From Tetragonia tetragonoides (lineage: Eukaryota > Streptophyta > Magnoliopsida > Caryophyllales > Aizoaceae), in NCBI GenBank assembly GCA_038025085.1, contig CM076148.1:38213691-38277690 (forward strand): a stretch of 64,000 nucleotides of DNA, in the 5' to 3' direction. Both the position numbers and the translations under genes were made by a program. The notes beneath the pieces were generated by a model. That model searched no databases, was not told the DNA's origin, and saw only the letters and a list, made by a program, of their open reading frames with translations. The stretch's first letter is position 1. Each line of letters starts with the position of its first letter. This document shows positions 44,077 through 59,154 of the stretch, piece by piece.

Positions 44077-44660
44077 GCCATCTTCTCTGATGATTTAGAT
44101 GATGAAGGGGGGATCTGGAATAAGTCAAATGGAAGATTCCCAAAAGAAAACTGAAGCTGCTAGTGCAGTTTTAAGCCGCATTGTAGCTGGTGACTCTTTG
44201 GAGTCTTTGGGTAAAGAACTTGGCCTAGAAGTTCCTCCTGATTTGCCTCCGCCAACTAATGATGTCAGGACCTTTGCTTCTGATAAAGGTGTTATTGTTA
44301 CTGAAGACACTGAGAATGGCGACAGAATAGCTTTTAGACAGGGAATTGCTGATGAGGTTGGAGCACAAGAGAAGTTACCTACGAGTGAAAAGACCTCTGT
44401 GACTCTTAGCTTGCAGAAAATCAACACTAATGCTAATCGAAACAAGGAAGATTAGGAAGAAGGACAAATGTGACAGAAGCAGTTCAATGTCAGAAGATGA
44501 AAGAAACAGGAAACATCATAGGAGACACCATCATAGGCATAGTTCAGATGACGATTTTTCTGATGACGATTCTGGAGATCGTTATCGTTCCAGGTCGAGA
44601 AACGATAAGAGGTCTTCACAGAAGAATCACTGCAGGAGAAAGCACTCGAAGCGTAAGTGA
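44077..44660 (+). pseudogene. TGH: TOUGH (TGH) 3' coding end, frameshifted
   Basis: After an acceptor, the frame reads [12 protein letters not shown] and, one base shifted, [20 protein letters not shown] then [20 protein letters not shown], exactly the order found near the C-terminus of TGH proteins. A second shift at about 44430-44450 leads to an Arg/Ser/His-rich tail (DERNRKHHRRHHHRHSSDDD, SGDRYRSRSRNDKRSS) ending KHSKRK and a TGA at 44658. TGH homologues end in such a basic RS-like tail. The two frameshifts, and absence of the preceding exons, mean no functional product is expected. Confidence 0.85.
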
Positions 44661-46690
<2,030 letters not shown>

Positions 46691-46694
46691 ATGT

Positions 46695-47140
46695 ACAATT
46701 TTTTTTTTCAAATTTTTAATTCATAAAGGTTTTATTAAAACCAAAGCATATGCATTTTTACATCAGCAAGCCAACTGTTATTAAACTCACCCGTCGCCAA
46801 AGAATAAGTTACAATATATACAACCTCAAGATGGGAATCAAAGACCTTGGTAACACAACCATATCAGCAACAGAATAAAATAAAAACAACAGACTACATT
46901 CTACATCACTATCACCAACATTAGCAACAACATTGCTAAAACAGCAGCAGCAGCGGACACCTCTAGCAGAGCAGGCAAGATACCAGCAGTACACAGCAAC
47001 AAACAACAGAAATCGATGCTTGAAAACAACATTGGAAACAACAGACAACAACATCAATAATAAAACGGAAAGAAAACACAATAAGAAACCATTTATTAAC
47101 TTTTTCAGAAAATTATATCTTATTAGTCTAAGGATTAGAT
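46695..47140 (-). other. Possible LINE-like 3' end (poly(T) start)
   Basis: A poly(T) run at 46701-46712 is followed by TTCATAAAGGTTTTATTAAAACCAAAG, which in the minus direction reads like the end of a retroposon with a TTTTAATAAAA signal. 46900-47060 is rich in CAA/CAGCAG words. No coding block is recognised. Confidence 0.35.
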
Positions 47141-47740
47141 AAACATTTAAAACCTTTAGATCAATAAAAGGAAAATAAAACTAAAAAGAACTGTAGAAAC
47201 AAATGACAATATATGTGACAATGCTACCTTCTTTTGCCTATATTCCTCCCGGTCTTTTCTTTATAGGTCTTCTTCCATTTATTCTTATGTTAGCTTCCGC
47301 TCTAGTGTTGGCCTCAAGAAATTTATACAAAATAAATTAAGGTAATCAAATAGTATCAATAATTTAGACCGTGTTAAAGAACCCACAGTTCATCTTCCCT
47401 TCCAGCTCAATTCGGAGGAGATGTTCATTGCTCTCACAATTATCCAGCCACCATCCCGGTGATACCAACATACCACTACCACCATTCGGGAACACCTCGG
47501 TCAACTCATCAGCACAGTTACCATCCGTGCAACTCTGCACTACTTGGAGACTCCTCTAGCTTCCCCGTGTTAGCAACACACTTGACCTCACCACTCACTG
47601 AAGCTCTACTCTCTCTATATACCTCGGGAAGAATGGACCACTCCCTCTGCCGTCGAACCACTACAGCATCATCTAGAAATCTGACACGTTTCTTGGACTC
47701 GTGTCTCAACTTGTAGTCATGCATACCACCAGTACAATAT

Positions 47741-48661
47741 TCAAGTGTGTCTTGTACAAGAAACAACATAATTCCATAAGCATCCGTCAATGCTCCTCGT
47801 CATCTTCCACTTACCACCACCAATTTTGTGTTCATAGCCTTCTCGATCGAGGACCTTCGTAGATAACAAATTATGGCGCAACTCTGGTACATGACGAACG
47901 TTCTTCAAAGTCAACTTGTACCCCACCCTAGTCACAACCTCAACGTCACCAATACCAACTATACTAGTTGTACTATTGTTTCCCATTTTCATACTACCCA
48001 AGTCACCCGCTTTGTAGTTGAAAAAGAATTCCCTCTTTGAAACACTGTGACACGATTCCTCTGTATCAACAACCCCTCAACATCGGAATTACCAACATGT
48101 ATGCACTCACTAGTAGCACAAAAGTGACATCTTCATCATCATCTGATTCCGTGACCACAGTGAGGTGTTCTTATAATCTTATCATCCAGTTGCTTCTCAT
48201 TGTTCTTCAACTCTTGGTCCTCTTTCCACCATTGACGGTTCTTGTTTAAATTTATATGTCCAGACTTATCACAGTAATAACATGTCCGTGTCTCCCTATA
48301 CTCAGACCTAGCTCTAGACTTACTTCGACCCCTGTTACCTCTGTTTACACTTCTACCCCTATTTTGCACAAAAATAGCATGCGAGTTATCAATACCTACT
48401 CTTTTCTTCTAATTTCTTCATTAAACAAGCTATCTTTGATCCCATCCAAAGACAACACACCACCAGGAGCTGAATTACTAAGGGACACCACCAATGTTTT
48501 CCAACTGTCTGGAACAGAGCTAAAAAAAATAGTGTCAACAACTCATCATCAAGCACAATCTTCATAACAATTAACTTATTGACAATATCCTGAAAATCGC
48601 TCAAGTGTTCAGACACCGAATTTTTCAATCTAAATTTCAAGTTAACCAACCTCTTAATCAA
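47741..48661 (-). pseudogene. Copia gag/protease/pre-integrase pieces
   Basis: Three minus-strand frames in order: 48661-48389, gag (NLKFRLKNSVSEHLSDFQDI); 48369-48139, a nucleocapsid with zinc knuckle CYYCDKSGHINLNKNR, in which the last Cys of the CX2CX4HX4C pattern is replaced by Asn; 48001-47741, pre-integrase (STTSIVGIGDVEVVTRVGYK, RHVPELRHNLLSTKVLDREG). Frame changes between them prevent a polyprotein. Confidence 0.75.
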
Positions 48662-49017
48662 AGATGCCTTATGATGGGCAGTCTTCCTCTCATAAAGACC
48701 TTATAGTTTTTTCCGCAACACATACGGGTCAGTCTCTTGAGACACATGGTTAAAGATACTAATATTGACTCATTGTCTAATATTACCTAAAGTTTTTCTC
48801 TTCAACTTTTTCCAATTTTTATCAGTCATCTTTTCTGGTTTAGATGGAACAGTTTCTTCCTTACTAGTATCCTGCTAATTAAATTGGGTCATATAGATCT
48901 CTACAATATAGAAGATCCTCCATTATCGGTCTCAAAATCGAATAATTGGAATTTAATTTCACCATAGAACTACCAACACGTACTACCAACAGTTTCCATG
49001 TCTATGGTACAACCTGT

Positions 49018-49029
49018 GCTCTGATACCA
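49018..49029 (-). other. Primer-binding site for initiator tRNA-Met
   Basis: On the minus strand TGGTATCAGAGC, the classic plant copia primer-binding site complementary to the 3' end of initiator tRNA-Met. It would normally lie just inside the 5' LTR, but the LTR is missing; LINE sequence begins two bases beyond. Confidence 0.85.
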
Positions 49030-49032
49030 CTT

Positions 49033-49432
49033 GGTGGCAGAGCTTCTTGCAGCGCTAAAGGGTTTGGTTATGGCCAAGGATAAAGGTATTATGCACCTGT
49101 GTTTGGAAGTTGATTCAGATATTGTTCTCCTTGCGTTAAGGGGTGACCCTAAGCCATGGAACCCCAATTACTTCATCATTCTTCAATGCTGAGCAATGCT
49201 TACGGATCCACATTGGGAAGTACGAGTCTGACATGTCTATCGATAAGCTAATGGTGCTGCTGATTGGTTAGCAAATTATAGTTTTAATCTAGATACTGAT
49301 GTTTCCTTTTTTAGTTCCCCTCCTCGAGGGCTCAGTTGTATCCTCTTTGAGGACCTTGTAGGCTTCCCTAAGCCATGCTTTATTGTTTTGAATGAATAAA
49401 TTTAGGGCATTGCCCACCTTCTCACCAAAAAA
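49033..49432 (+). mobile_element. LINE RNase H 3' fragment
   Basis: The plus frame reads LVAELLAALKGLVMAKDKGI, then LEVDSDIVLLALRGDPKPW and, after frame changes, ADWLANYSFNLD, i.e. the Glu and Asp blocks and the end of a plant LINE RNase H domain. It ends in an A-rich tail (CACCAAAAAAAAAGAG). It abuts the primer-binding site of the copia remnant. Confidence 0.7.
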
Positions 49433-51485
49433 AAAGAGTTAATTATTGTCTGTTGTTTTGTGGAGGAAGAATGACACCGTTTATGAGTAAATGTTTCTAA
49501 CCAACCTATATTAACTCATATGCACAAATTAATTATTTGACCCCTCTAGAACAATTGACACGTCTATTTTTGCTTTGTAAATTTATTTCCCCGTTTCACT
49601 TCATTTAAACACGCCACACTGAAACGTGGGTGTTTAAGTAGGGGGTATTATTGTCATACGCTCCATTTGGTCATTGCAGGTCAATTTCATGTTAACTTTT
49701 GTCATCCAGTGTTACCCAAATGAGATTAGTCAAACCACATATAACTTAAAAATAAATATTCCAAACGTCAGAGCACTAATTGAAAAAAAAAATAATTCGG
49801 GTTTTACCCATTGGGTTTGATCAATGTTGTCTCACAATTTTCGGGTTAGTGACGGGTTTGGATCTGGTCTTTTCGTCATTTCGGATTTAAACCTTTTCGA
49901 ATAAGGTTTCGGTCGAGTCTGTAGCAGGTCGGATCGGTAATCGGGTCGGATCAGTTTTTGCACGCTATATGAGAAAGGCTTAGAATCGCCCAGGGAAAGA
50001 GTGACAGACCATGGACACAGAGGGGAGAGAGAAAGAGATATGACCATTTCCTTTCAAAATAAAGTGAAAAGATCCATTTTCATATAAGTCTTGGTCAGTA
50101 ATACAGATATGTTCATTCAATGGACAAAATTTATCAAGTCTCTTGTATAAGTCTTGGTCAGTAATACAGAACTGTGGGAAGGACAAAATTATGATGGCCA
50201 CATATAATACATATCTCTCATGAGTTTGAAATCATTGTACTCTTTCTTCTTGATGAATGAATGCTTTCTTACGGTACTCGTGCATGCATGTATGTTTAGT
50301 TCTGCTACAGAGTATGGTCAACCAAATTCTTTTCAATTTTGCTTTTAGCCTTTGGGAACCAACAAAAACATAATAAATAAATTACGCACCAGTCACCGTT
50401 GTAGTATAATCCTTTAAGCTTACATTAATTATGTCAGTTCTCATTATTTTGGGAACTAGAGGATCACCATACGAAACCTCCCTCTCCTCCTTATAAGTTG
50501 TAACTTGTAATTCTGCCCAATCAATAAATTTGTTTGTCCTCATCTGTATGTCCACATCGATATTTATTATTCATAAATTCCAATTAATTATTATTTTTTT
50601 TATCGAAAATATTAGTATAGCTCCTTGACCCTGAAAATGACCTCCCTCATCTGCCTACTTTCTAAACTGGAAAAGTTTACATGTACTCTAACTCAGCAGT
50701 GGCGGATCAAGGAAAAAAATGTCATCGGAGCACCATATAAATAATAATTAAAAAATAATTTAAATTTAATTTTTTATAAAAAAATTAAAATAAAATTTAA
50801 AATGTAAAATGTTTTTAAACATTCCACCTGCAATTACAAATCTAACTTAACAATTTGAACAATTCAAGTTTTAAACCAAATTACCAAAGTTTATATGAAC
50901 CCTCTAATCTAACCAAATAAAAAAGGGAGCAAATAAATTCCATACTGGAGCTATGTCAACATCCAAGGTGGGTGAGTTAACAAAGACAACAATGGTCTGG
51001 GTTCTGCTGCCATGTTGATTAATCAAACACTAGCAAGCAAAGGTGACAATGCAGCTGGTAGTGTATTCTTACAATCTTTTATTTATTTATTTATTTTGGT
51101 AGAAATTGTACATAAAATTAGATTATTAAAGCAAGTTAGAAGAGTTATTAAATCCCAAAAAGTTATTACAAAACACGGTATCTAAGTTTAAAGACTCTAA
51201 TAATACGTACACCAATAAGTATTATTGAGGATCCTTGGATTCCTCGTCCACTTTTGTCTTCGAGTGCTAGTACTCTTGTGCTGATTAGTGGTTCACCAAG
51301 GTTCTTAACTGAAATGATCAATACTCCTGAATAAATCAAATAAAGAACACGAATAACTAAAGTATAGCTAATTGTCGTTGTTCAGAACATACATGGCTTA
51401 ATTAATTACGTGAAATAATAAAGACTCCAAATATTTCGAATTCTAAGACCGGCCAAACATTATTCTAAACATTTATTTTCAAGGG
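49433..51485. other. Intergenic with scattered repeat words
   Basis: No gene. AAGTCTTGGTCAGTAATACAGA occurs twice at 50085-50170. At 50698 a CAGTGGCGGATCAAGG word looks like one hAT end without a partner. 49820-49960 belongs to the AT/CCGAC-rich repeat class. Confidence 0.45.
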
Positions 51486-51487
51486 GA

Positions 51488-51488
<1 letters not shown>

Positions 51489-51569
<81 letters not shown>
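51489..51569. repeat. (AT)n microsatellite, about 80 bp
   Basis: Uninterrupted AT dinucleotides. Confidence 0.97.
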
Positions 51570-51570
<1 letters not shown>

Positions 51571-51965
51571 TAAGTAGAAGTTAAAGTCCTACGCACGTAC
51601 AGCTCGCTATAATAATATGCAGGACGGAGTTTCAACTACAACTCGCGTGCAACTACGTACTATTTATTGGAGGTGGGTGGGTCTGGTCGTGGGGCGGGTG
51701 CAAATTAAAGGTGAATTGAAATTTGAAGCGTGATCGATGTGATGGGTCGCTAGTTTCTACGTACACCTTGATCAATAATGTTAGTGATGCTTGAAAGGCC
51801 TTGTCATAGAGCTGTACAGCTACATAGGGTGCATGCTATTACATACGTACGCTGCTGTACTCCTACATACCTGGTATTTTCATTTGATCAACGCACGTTT
51901 TATTTTTTTCTAAACATGATGATAATTAATGGGAGTTAGCTAGGTGAATTAAACAGCATTGGCCA

Positions 51966-52010
51966 TCTATCTATCTATCTATCTATATATATATATATAT
52001 ATATATATAC
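51966..52010. repeat. (CTAT)n/(AT)n microsatellite upstream of the eight-exon gene
   Basis: TCTATC units pass into TATATA at 51966-52010, about 160 bp before the start codon at 52173. The AT end offers TATA-like sequence, but this could be chance. Confidence 0.9.
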
Positions 52011-52172
52011 TCACTCCTGATAAAAGTCAAAGCATCACTCTCCAAAACTAGCCTTTGATCACATACATCCCATGCTATGCATTGAGCTAATTGAACTCCA
52101 ATAAGTCTCCCTCTTTCCATTTCTGCCATATTGATCGGTCATCGAGCTCTGATTTTTTTTTGAAAGTTCAAA

Positions 52173-55100
52173 ATGTGGAACAAAGATAGATTTGGTTTTA
52201 ACGTCCCTGAACAACCAATCATAAATCTTCAAGACCCCGAGGTTAGTTTAGTACTAATCCCAGGCCACCGCAACAAACTTATGTTTATTCTCGCTCGTTA
52301 ATTTTTGCATTTTTGTTGTCTACGTACATGCAGGAAGATATAGCTAGTCATAGTTATGGAGGCATTTTCAAGTACGACGTATCAAGAGCATCACAGGAGG
52401 AGGTTCCGCCTATCTTCAACGTTGGAGATAACTTAGGCGCAGTTGGATGCAGCAACACCAATGAAGCACTCTAGTACTATAATAACCAAAATCAAGACGA
52501 CAGTGTCTATATGTTCAACCCACTAGTAGGATATCCACATGAAGAAGGGGTATTCCTAGTGGGGGACAAATTAGGCGTCTCATTACGCGTCTGGTGTGAA
52601 CAGAAAGTTGAACAGTGTTGGGATTGGAATCCCATCACCAATACATATAAGGCAAGCGAAACACTAATAATGGTGGGAATGCCCATTGCAGCAAAGCTAG
52701 CCGCTTTACATAGAGAAAATATGTCCATGGGCAACCTCTTAGAAAGTGTTAAAGTTGACCCCCAAACAAATTGTGTCACATTTTCCAAGCCATCCGAGAA
52801 TAGTAAGTAAAATAATTACAAAATAATAAATCCAATATGTATATTGTAACTAAGTGTATTTTCTTATATCCAGGCTGCATTGAATCAGATCTTCAGGATT
52901 TTCTATCATTTATTAAGTTGACAGTTTCAACACTTAACCAACAGCCGCGTGATTTCATATGTTTTGCAAAGTTGTTTCCCAAACATTTTCCAGATGATAG
53001 TTTTAACCTGAAGTAAGTTAAAATTTATATAATTATAATCTATATATAATTAGTTTTGAATTTTGATGTAACTTAAAATAAATTTATTCTACTATAGTGC
53101 TCCTAGCTAATTCTTTTCGTTGTGTCTTGCTTTTTCTTCTTCTTTTTTGGCAGACTTCTATCTTATGTGATTTGTAACACTCCAATATTTTGGGGCTTTG
53201 TAAAGAGATGTTACAACTTGAGAAGTAAGTATCCTACTTTTGCAAGCAAATTTAACGACCGTGTGACGCTTAAAGGTCATGATACAGATGTGACGGATTG
53301 GGCGCAAATGTTGCCTCTCAACCAAGGGAACCATCCACTAGTGGAAGTTTTCAAGCACAAGGGCAATGATATTAACCTTTATAATAAGGCTAATAATGCT
53401 GTTGTGTCATATATTCGTAATGTATATGAACACTATATGCCCCAAGTAAGTATTACCTCATCTCCCCTCAAAAAACAAAAAAGTATTACCTCATCTCAAA
53501 AAAAGAAAAAAGAAAAAAGAAGAAGCATGGCATAAGCATGCTTAACCTATATATATATATATATATATATATATACTGCTCTTTTATATAGTACGTACGG
53601 AGCAAAGTATATTTATTTACTGGTTGGCGTTGCTGCCAACCATTGTAATTTAGGGTTAACCATTGTAATATGTAATTCTCTGTCATCAATTTATTAATTT
53701 AAATTCTTAGCCGTTAATAGACAAGTATAGTTAATTTGCCCATTAGCATAGATCATATCGAGATTGATTAAAATAAAATTCATCTCTTTTTTTGTTTTTT
53801 TTCTTCTACAAATTATATTTTTTGTTTTCCTAATTTTCTAGAATATTAATTTCGAAATTTAGAAAATGATTTTCCAAAATTTCAATAATTGATTTTTGTA
53901 AATTATTAATCTATTTTCGAAATTGCAATGTAAATGAGATAAATTAGTGTGGCCAAATTAACTATATATGCTCATAAATGACTAACATCTTTGATTAATA
54001 AATTGGCGATTATATTTGTATATTATAATGGTTAGCCCTAAATTACAATAATTGACAACCACTGAACGGAGTAATTTCTAGAGTGTATGAGACTATGAGC
54101 TCATGCTCATGTATTAGAGAGAAACTTAACCACGCACATCATGTTTTCAATTAATAATGCAGGTTCCAACACAGCAGGCTTCTAGTAGTAATACTAATCC
54201 ACCAGAGCCGGCTTTGGTAAGATAATGCACTTTTTCTATTAATTTTTTTAATTTTGCATTACTTACTTGAGGTCTAATTTTTATTCATTTAGATTTCATT
54301 TATTGTCTTATGTTCATTACGGTGTTGACTATTGAGTAGTATCAATCATTACGTGGAAGAATGCTTTACTCTATCTGGAATTATACAATCTTCAATTGAT
54401 GTGTAAAAAATTACGTAACTGTCAAAAAGAGATTTGGGTTTCGATCAGAAGTAGTTCAGATCATAGTTTACTGGTTCAAATATACGAGCATAATTGAATA
54501 TTTCAAAATTAATTTTCGTAATTCACTCAAAAAAAATTGACTTTTAAAATTAAAAGTTTAGGATAATGCTGTATTTTAGTAGTGGTTTATATTTGTTAAT
54601 TAAGAATTGCACGGTAATACCCAAAATTTAATTTTGTCCTATTTACTTCTTGAAACACCACTCGTATTGAATCCCGGCAAAAAGCAAATAATTGTAACTA
54701 GCCTAGAAACTATAGTTTTTGTTAATGAAAATAGTTTCTAGGGTTTTGAAATATTTGCTTTCTTTTATTTTTGTTATGATGTCCTGGTCTATCATTATAA
54801 CGCATCTTTTTTTTTTGTATGACAGAACAACTATCAGAATCTTGGAATTATTGATGGAGAAATAAATTCACGTTTTCATGATGTGTTTGGCAAGGTCTAT
54901 TATGAAGTGTTCATAAAAGCCTTTTACCTGAAGTCTACGGTAGTTGACTTCTTTCGAAATTCATCTCCTTCTTTGAATATTTACATGTAAGTATCTTTAA
55001 AACTTCCCCCGTATCAGACAATACTTTATATAAGTTTGCATTAACTTTATTTTCTTTGCAGGGATGTTTCCTTTAGTTTAACCTTAATTCAATTTCACTT

Positions 55101-57897
55101 TGCTTGATTTTTTTCCCATTATAATTAGGCATTTATATTTGTATTAAGTATTTCAAAGCAAAGCTTTAACGCAGGAGCATATATATAGCCGATATTACAT
55201 CGAACTCCTGATCACTTATCCTTTTCTAGATATAATTAGGCATCGTCTTATTTGAATGATCTCTCTCACTTGATCTACTTGTTCAACTAAAATCTCGGTA
55301 CTTGTATGAAATTCACTATATACCACATTTGGTAGTTTTGGACCAAATATCATCAATTTCATTATTTTCACATTTGGTATTAACCTCCTGGACAAAATTT
55401 CTCTAAGGTGACTCCACCATTTTCATTTTCTGAAATAGTCTTCCTTTTGAATTGGTTTGTGCATTTGTGTGTTGTCATGGTTTTTACCATTTTTAGTCTT
55501 GTCTAAGATATAAAGTGTATTGATTCTGTAATGTTTTTCCGTGACGCTTCCTCGATATCTCTTGATCACCAATTTTCTGTGGTTTAATGCAGTAACTTCT
55601 CTTTCTTACTTTTACTCTCTCCATCTCTTCCCTTAGTTAGGCTTTTCTAGGAAACTTTATTAGTTCATTGTAAAATTGCTCTTAATTAATTTATTTCATC
55701 GGACAATAATATAGATGTTCATTAGATCAACTTAAATTAATGAACCAAATATATATTAGCATTTTCATAATCCTACATGGCTAAGTCGGCACGCATGTTT
55801 ATCATTATGTTATTGCAATGCTAACTAAACTGAATGTTGGTTATGATCTTGCATTGCATATACAGGAAATTTGAATCCACTTGTCGTTGAAAAGAGACAC
55901 TTGAAATTCAAATCAGGATCAAGAGGTAATACAATATGATCTTGCTCTAATTTTTAAGTACTCTAAGAAGCATCCTATCTAACTGTGTTGCATATATGCT
56001 TGGAAAAAGTTGACCCGACCAGATAACTTGACCTGAACCTAACCCGAAAAAACTGGATTAGGGTTGAGATTTTTGATCAGAAACTTTGAATGGGTCGACC
56101 TAATTGACCCGAAACCTTAAATGAGTTAGGTTAAGATTAAACTTTATTCCAACCTAAAAATTACCTGCTCAACCTGATTATTAAAAGAGAAATTATGGAA
56201 GAAACATGTAAAAAACGGAAAATGAAAAATGGTATAAATCTCTTTCACCCTTTGTTTTTTGTGTTTGATAATGTGTTTCATTTTATCTTTCCTTAATGTA
56301 TCTAAGTTGATTATTCGTTTTGTTTAATTCTTTTTTTCGTGATTCTTTGTTCATTCTTCGTTTTATTTAAGTCTTTCTCTTTGCTGATTTTATCTCTCTT
56401 TTTTCAGTTCAATCTTAACGACTCTCTTCTAAAATTAAGTCACCATCGCTAATATTTCTCATTTCTCTCATGTCTGATTTCATTTTTGCTAGTTTTTATT
56501 AGTTAGGTTTGCATGTCTCATTTCATTTTTGTTAGTTTTATTAGATAGGTTTGCATGTCTGATTTCATATAGTTTAATTATTAATAATTATCAGTTGGTG
56601 TTTCTGATTTCATATTCAGGGTTTGGATTTTCTGACTTAGGGTATCATATATCTAGAGTTTATGGTTTTGATTTTAGGGTTTCTAATTTATAATTTCATA
56701 TTAATTCAGAGTTTCTGAAATCTGAGTTCTAATTTTTAGGATTTTGATTTTTTTTATCTTGTTCTAACATATTATTTATAAAATTTAATGAAGGTGGCAT
56801 ATTAAGAGACACCAAGCCCACAGCAAATTGATTTCAGCCACAAGAATCAGCGTGTTCTGTTGATCTGTACTTGAATTTGTTCAATATTAATTCAAATAAA
56901 ATGGTTGTAATTTGTAGGATAAAACTTTCGTGTTTGTATTACTTAATATATGGTGGATCTTGGTGTTCCCAGTTACAACTTTTGGGTGATGCTCAATCTT
57001 CTTAATATTGCTAGTTTACTCTGTTTTAGAGTTATATTTTGATTACCAACAGAATTAGTCTACAAAATAAGCGAAATTATCAAAGTGTGAAATCAGGTTA
57101 AATCAAGTCGAGCTCATCTATTACAGATCAGGTTCAAGTTGCATTTTTGAACCTGTTTAGTTAACAAATCAGGTTAAGATTGGGTTTTTAAACCTGTTTA
57201 ATTAGCTCAACTGGGTTAAACCCGAATTCGGCCTAACACAATCTGTTTGCCAGGCCAAGTTGCATATTAGATGTCTTTTCACAGGCCCACGGGCTACCTT
57301 GATTTGTAAAGAACACCGTACATACGATTATTTTTGTTTTCAATTCAATTTTTCATTTCATAATTTGACCATTATTTTCTCCGTAATTGATTTGATTTCA
57401 TAAACTCATGGATGAGGATCTTGTGATTCTAGCTAATTATGTTTTCTTGATGTAATTGTAAATTATTTGGAAGGGTGGATCTCTTTTGCTATTTTTTACT
57501 CACATTGGGACAGTGGGTAGTGGAAGAGGCTGTAAAGTCAAGTCTCGGTGGTTAAGCAAAAGATTTTGCACTTAATTAGTGAAGTTAACCGAACTCAATT
57601 TTGTCAATCTTTGTTGAATTCTATAGACTTCCTATGTTATGCTCGTGTATGTTAGTACGTTGAACTAGGATTGCGGATGTTAAAAATTGATTAAGAAACC
57701 ATGTAGTATAACTTAGCTTGTTTCAATGTGCTTGTTGTGACAGATTTGGGGTGCATCTTCGTGAACGGAGGATGAGTACTCAAAGGAAACCGATGTTTTG
57801 TGCGGGATCCAAGAGAAGTGCTTCCGTTCATCCTAGTGCTATGTATTCTCCATCAAGGAAGAGACCTGCCCTCAATTATAGTAGTGTGGATAGTTGA
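52173..57897 (+). pseudogene. Eight-exon gene of unknown family with two in-frame stops
   Basis: Exons: 52173-52241, 52334-52802, 52874-53012, 53154-53445, 54163-54216, 54826-54986, 55866-55925, 57744-57897. Every intron is GT..AG, six donors begin GTAAG(A/T) or GTTAG, and the phases agree throughout, giving 1398 nt = 466 codons. Coding frame starts MWNKDRFGFNVPEQP and ends with a basic tail (RKRPALNYSSVDS). I do not recognise a domain; the middle has conserved-looking blocks such as FWGFVKRCYNLRSKYPTFAS and NKANNAVVSYIRNVYEHY. Codons 70 (TAG at 52472-52474) and 403 (TGA at 55888-55890) are stops. So it is a recently decayed gene, or the stops are assembly or allele errors. Introns 4-7 are long and AT-rich. 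Confidence 0.65.
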
Positions 57898-58870
57898 AGT
57901 ACCAGTGCCTAGTATGTAGTTTAGTAAGTATGCTTTAGTGTTTGTTGTTCTGTTTTAGTTTTTGTATTGGTATATATTTCCAATTGCCAACAAAATAATT
58001 CTGTATTCACCCACTTGGGGGACGGCACCAACTAGTCAAATAGAAAACATATAGAGCCCCATATCCAACCTTCATAAACAGTAACAGTACCTTCATAAAC
58101 GATAGTAGTAAGTACTACAACCCAGGATGAATTCTGCCAAGGGAGAGGTCTGGGATTCATAAACAGTAGTAGTACAACGAGTGCAAGGTCTGGGGTTCAT
58201 AAACAGTACTAGTGACCAACAGAGAAGAAAATAGACTATTTCAAATAATATATACTTTGCCTACTTAAAATGCCCTATCAAGCATGTGTACAACAATTTA
58301 CATATTTTCAAGCCTGGAGTTATCAGCAAAAACGCGACAGCCTCCTTTCCTTCAAACGAACTGCCAGACATGAGCCATTCTTAGTCCAACTGTGAGACAT
58401 GAGCCAAACAATCCGATTTTTCGTCCAACTGCCAATCTCAGTAGTCCCTTCAGCATCTGAAATAGAGGGTAACAAACATTCAAAGTCCGAGCACAATATC
58501 AAAACTTATCCACCTACCTTTTCTACTTTAGTAAAGATCGAATATGTTGATCGAAGCTCCTGTGTACTGAAGACCAAATATGTTCTAATTTGTTTAAGAG
58601 TTCACTCATTTGTTCCCTAACTACCTAAGCATTGTCTAGGGAAGAGGGAAAAACACAAGGGACATTATATTACTGTACTATTGTTTGCTTCATTAACAAC
58701 TTCATTATAAATTAGTTTGAATTTAATTGAATTACAACTTTACAAGGAAGGTGCAAGTCCCCATCAGTTCTTAGCAAATAGGCTACTTTTAAAAATATCA
58801 ACATTTTCAAAGCTTTTGTGAAATGCTAAAAGGAAACAATAACGACAATTTGGACTATCTAGCTTGCATA
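57898..58870. other. 3' flank of the eight-exon gene and intergenic
   Basis: The phrase CATAAACAGTA(A/G)(C/T)AGTAC recurs four times at 58070-58215 as an irregular tandem repeat. A 73-codon frame at 58399 has no recognisable domain. Confidence 0.45.
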
Positions 58871-58874
58871 TTAA

Positions 58875-59151
58875 GGCTCTGTTTGATTCACCTTAATTTT
58901 ACTTAAATTCAGTTCAGTCCAGTTCAGTTCATGTGTAACTTTATTACTCATATAACTTTTTATTCCGAAATAATTTCATGATGAAAATTATGTCATTGGA
59001 AAGATCTCAAAACATACTTCCAAACGAGTCCAATATTGACTATGTTTGGACGAATTTTGAATGGTTAACGGTCAAGTTCAAAAAATCAATTAAGTTCAGT
59101 TCAGATCAAATCATATCATATTAGATTTATCCAGGTGAATCAAACGGAGCC
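58875..59151. mobile_element. Tourist (PIF/Harbinger) MITE, 277 bp
   Basis: Ends GGCTCTGTTTGATTCACCT and, inverted, AGGTGAATCAAACGGAGCC agree at 18 of 19 positions. The target duplication is TAA at 58872-58874 and 59152-59154. Interior words (TTCAGTTCAG) are typical of the class. Confidence 0.9.
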
Positions 59152-59154
59152 TAA

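Larger units (their letters stand above)
47395..49029 (-). mobile_element. Ty1/copia retrotransposon remnant (gag to integrase side)
   Basis: In the minus direction: primer-binding site at 49029-49018, gag (SVSEHLSDFQDIVNKLIVMK at 48580-48610 and a zinc knuckle near 48270-48300), a protease/integrase-side block LKNVRHVPELRHNLLSTKVL (47800-47900) and a short C-terminal piece (HDYKLRHESKKRVRFLDDAV) near 47700. The integrase core, RT and RNase H are missing by internal deletion, and both LTRs are absent. Several frameshifts. Confidence 0.8.
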
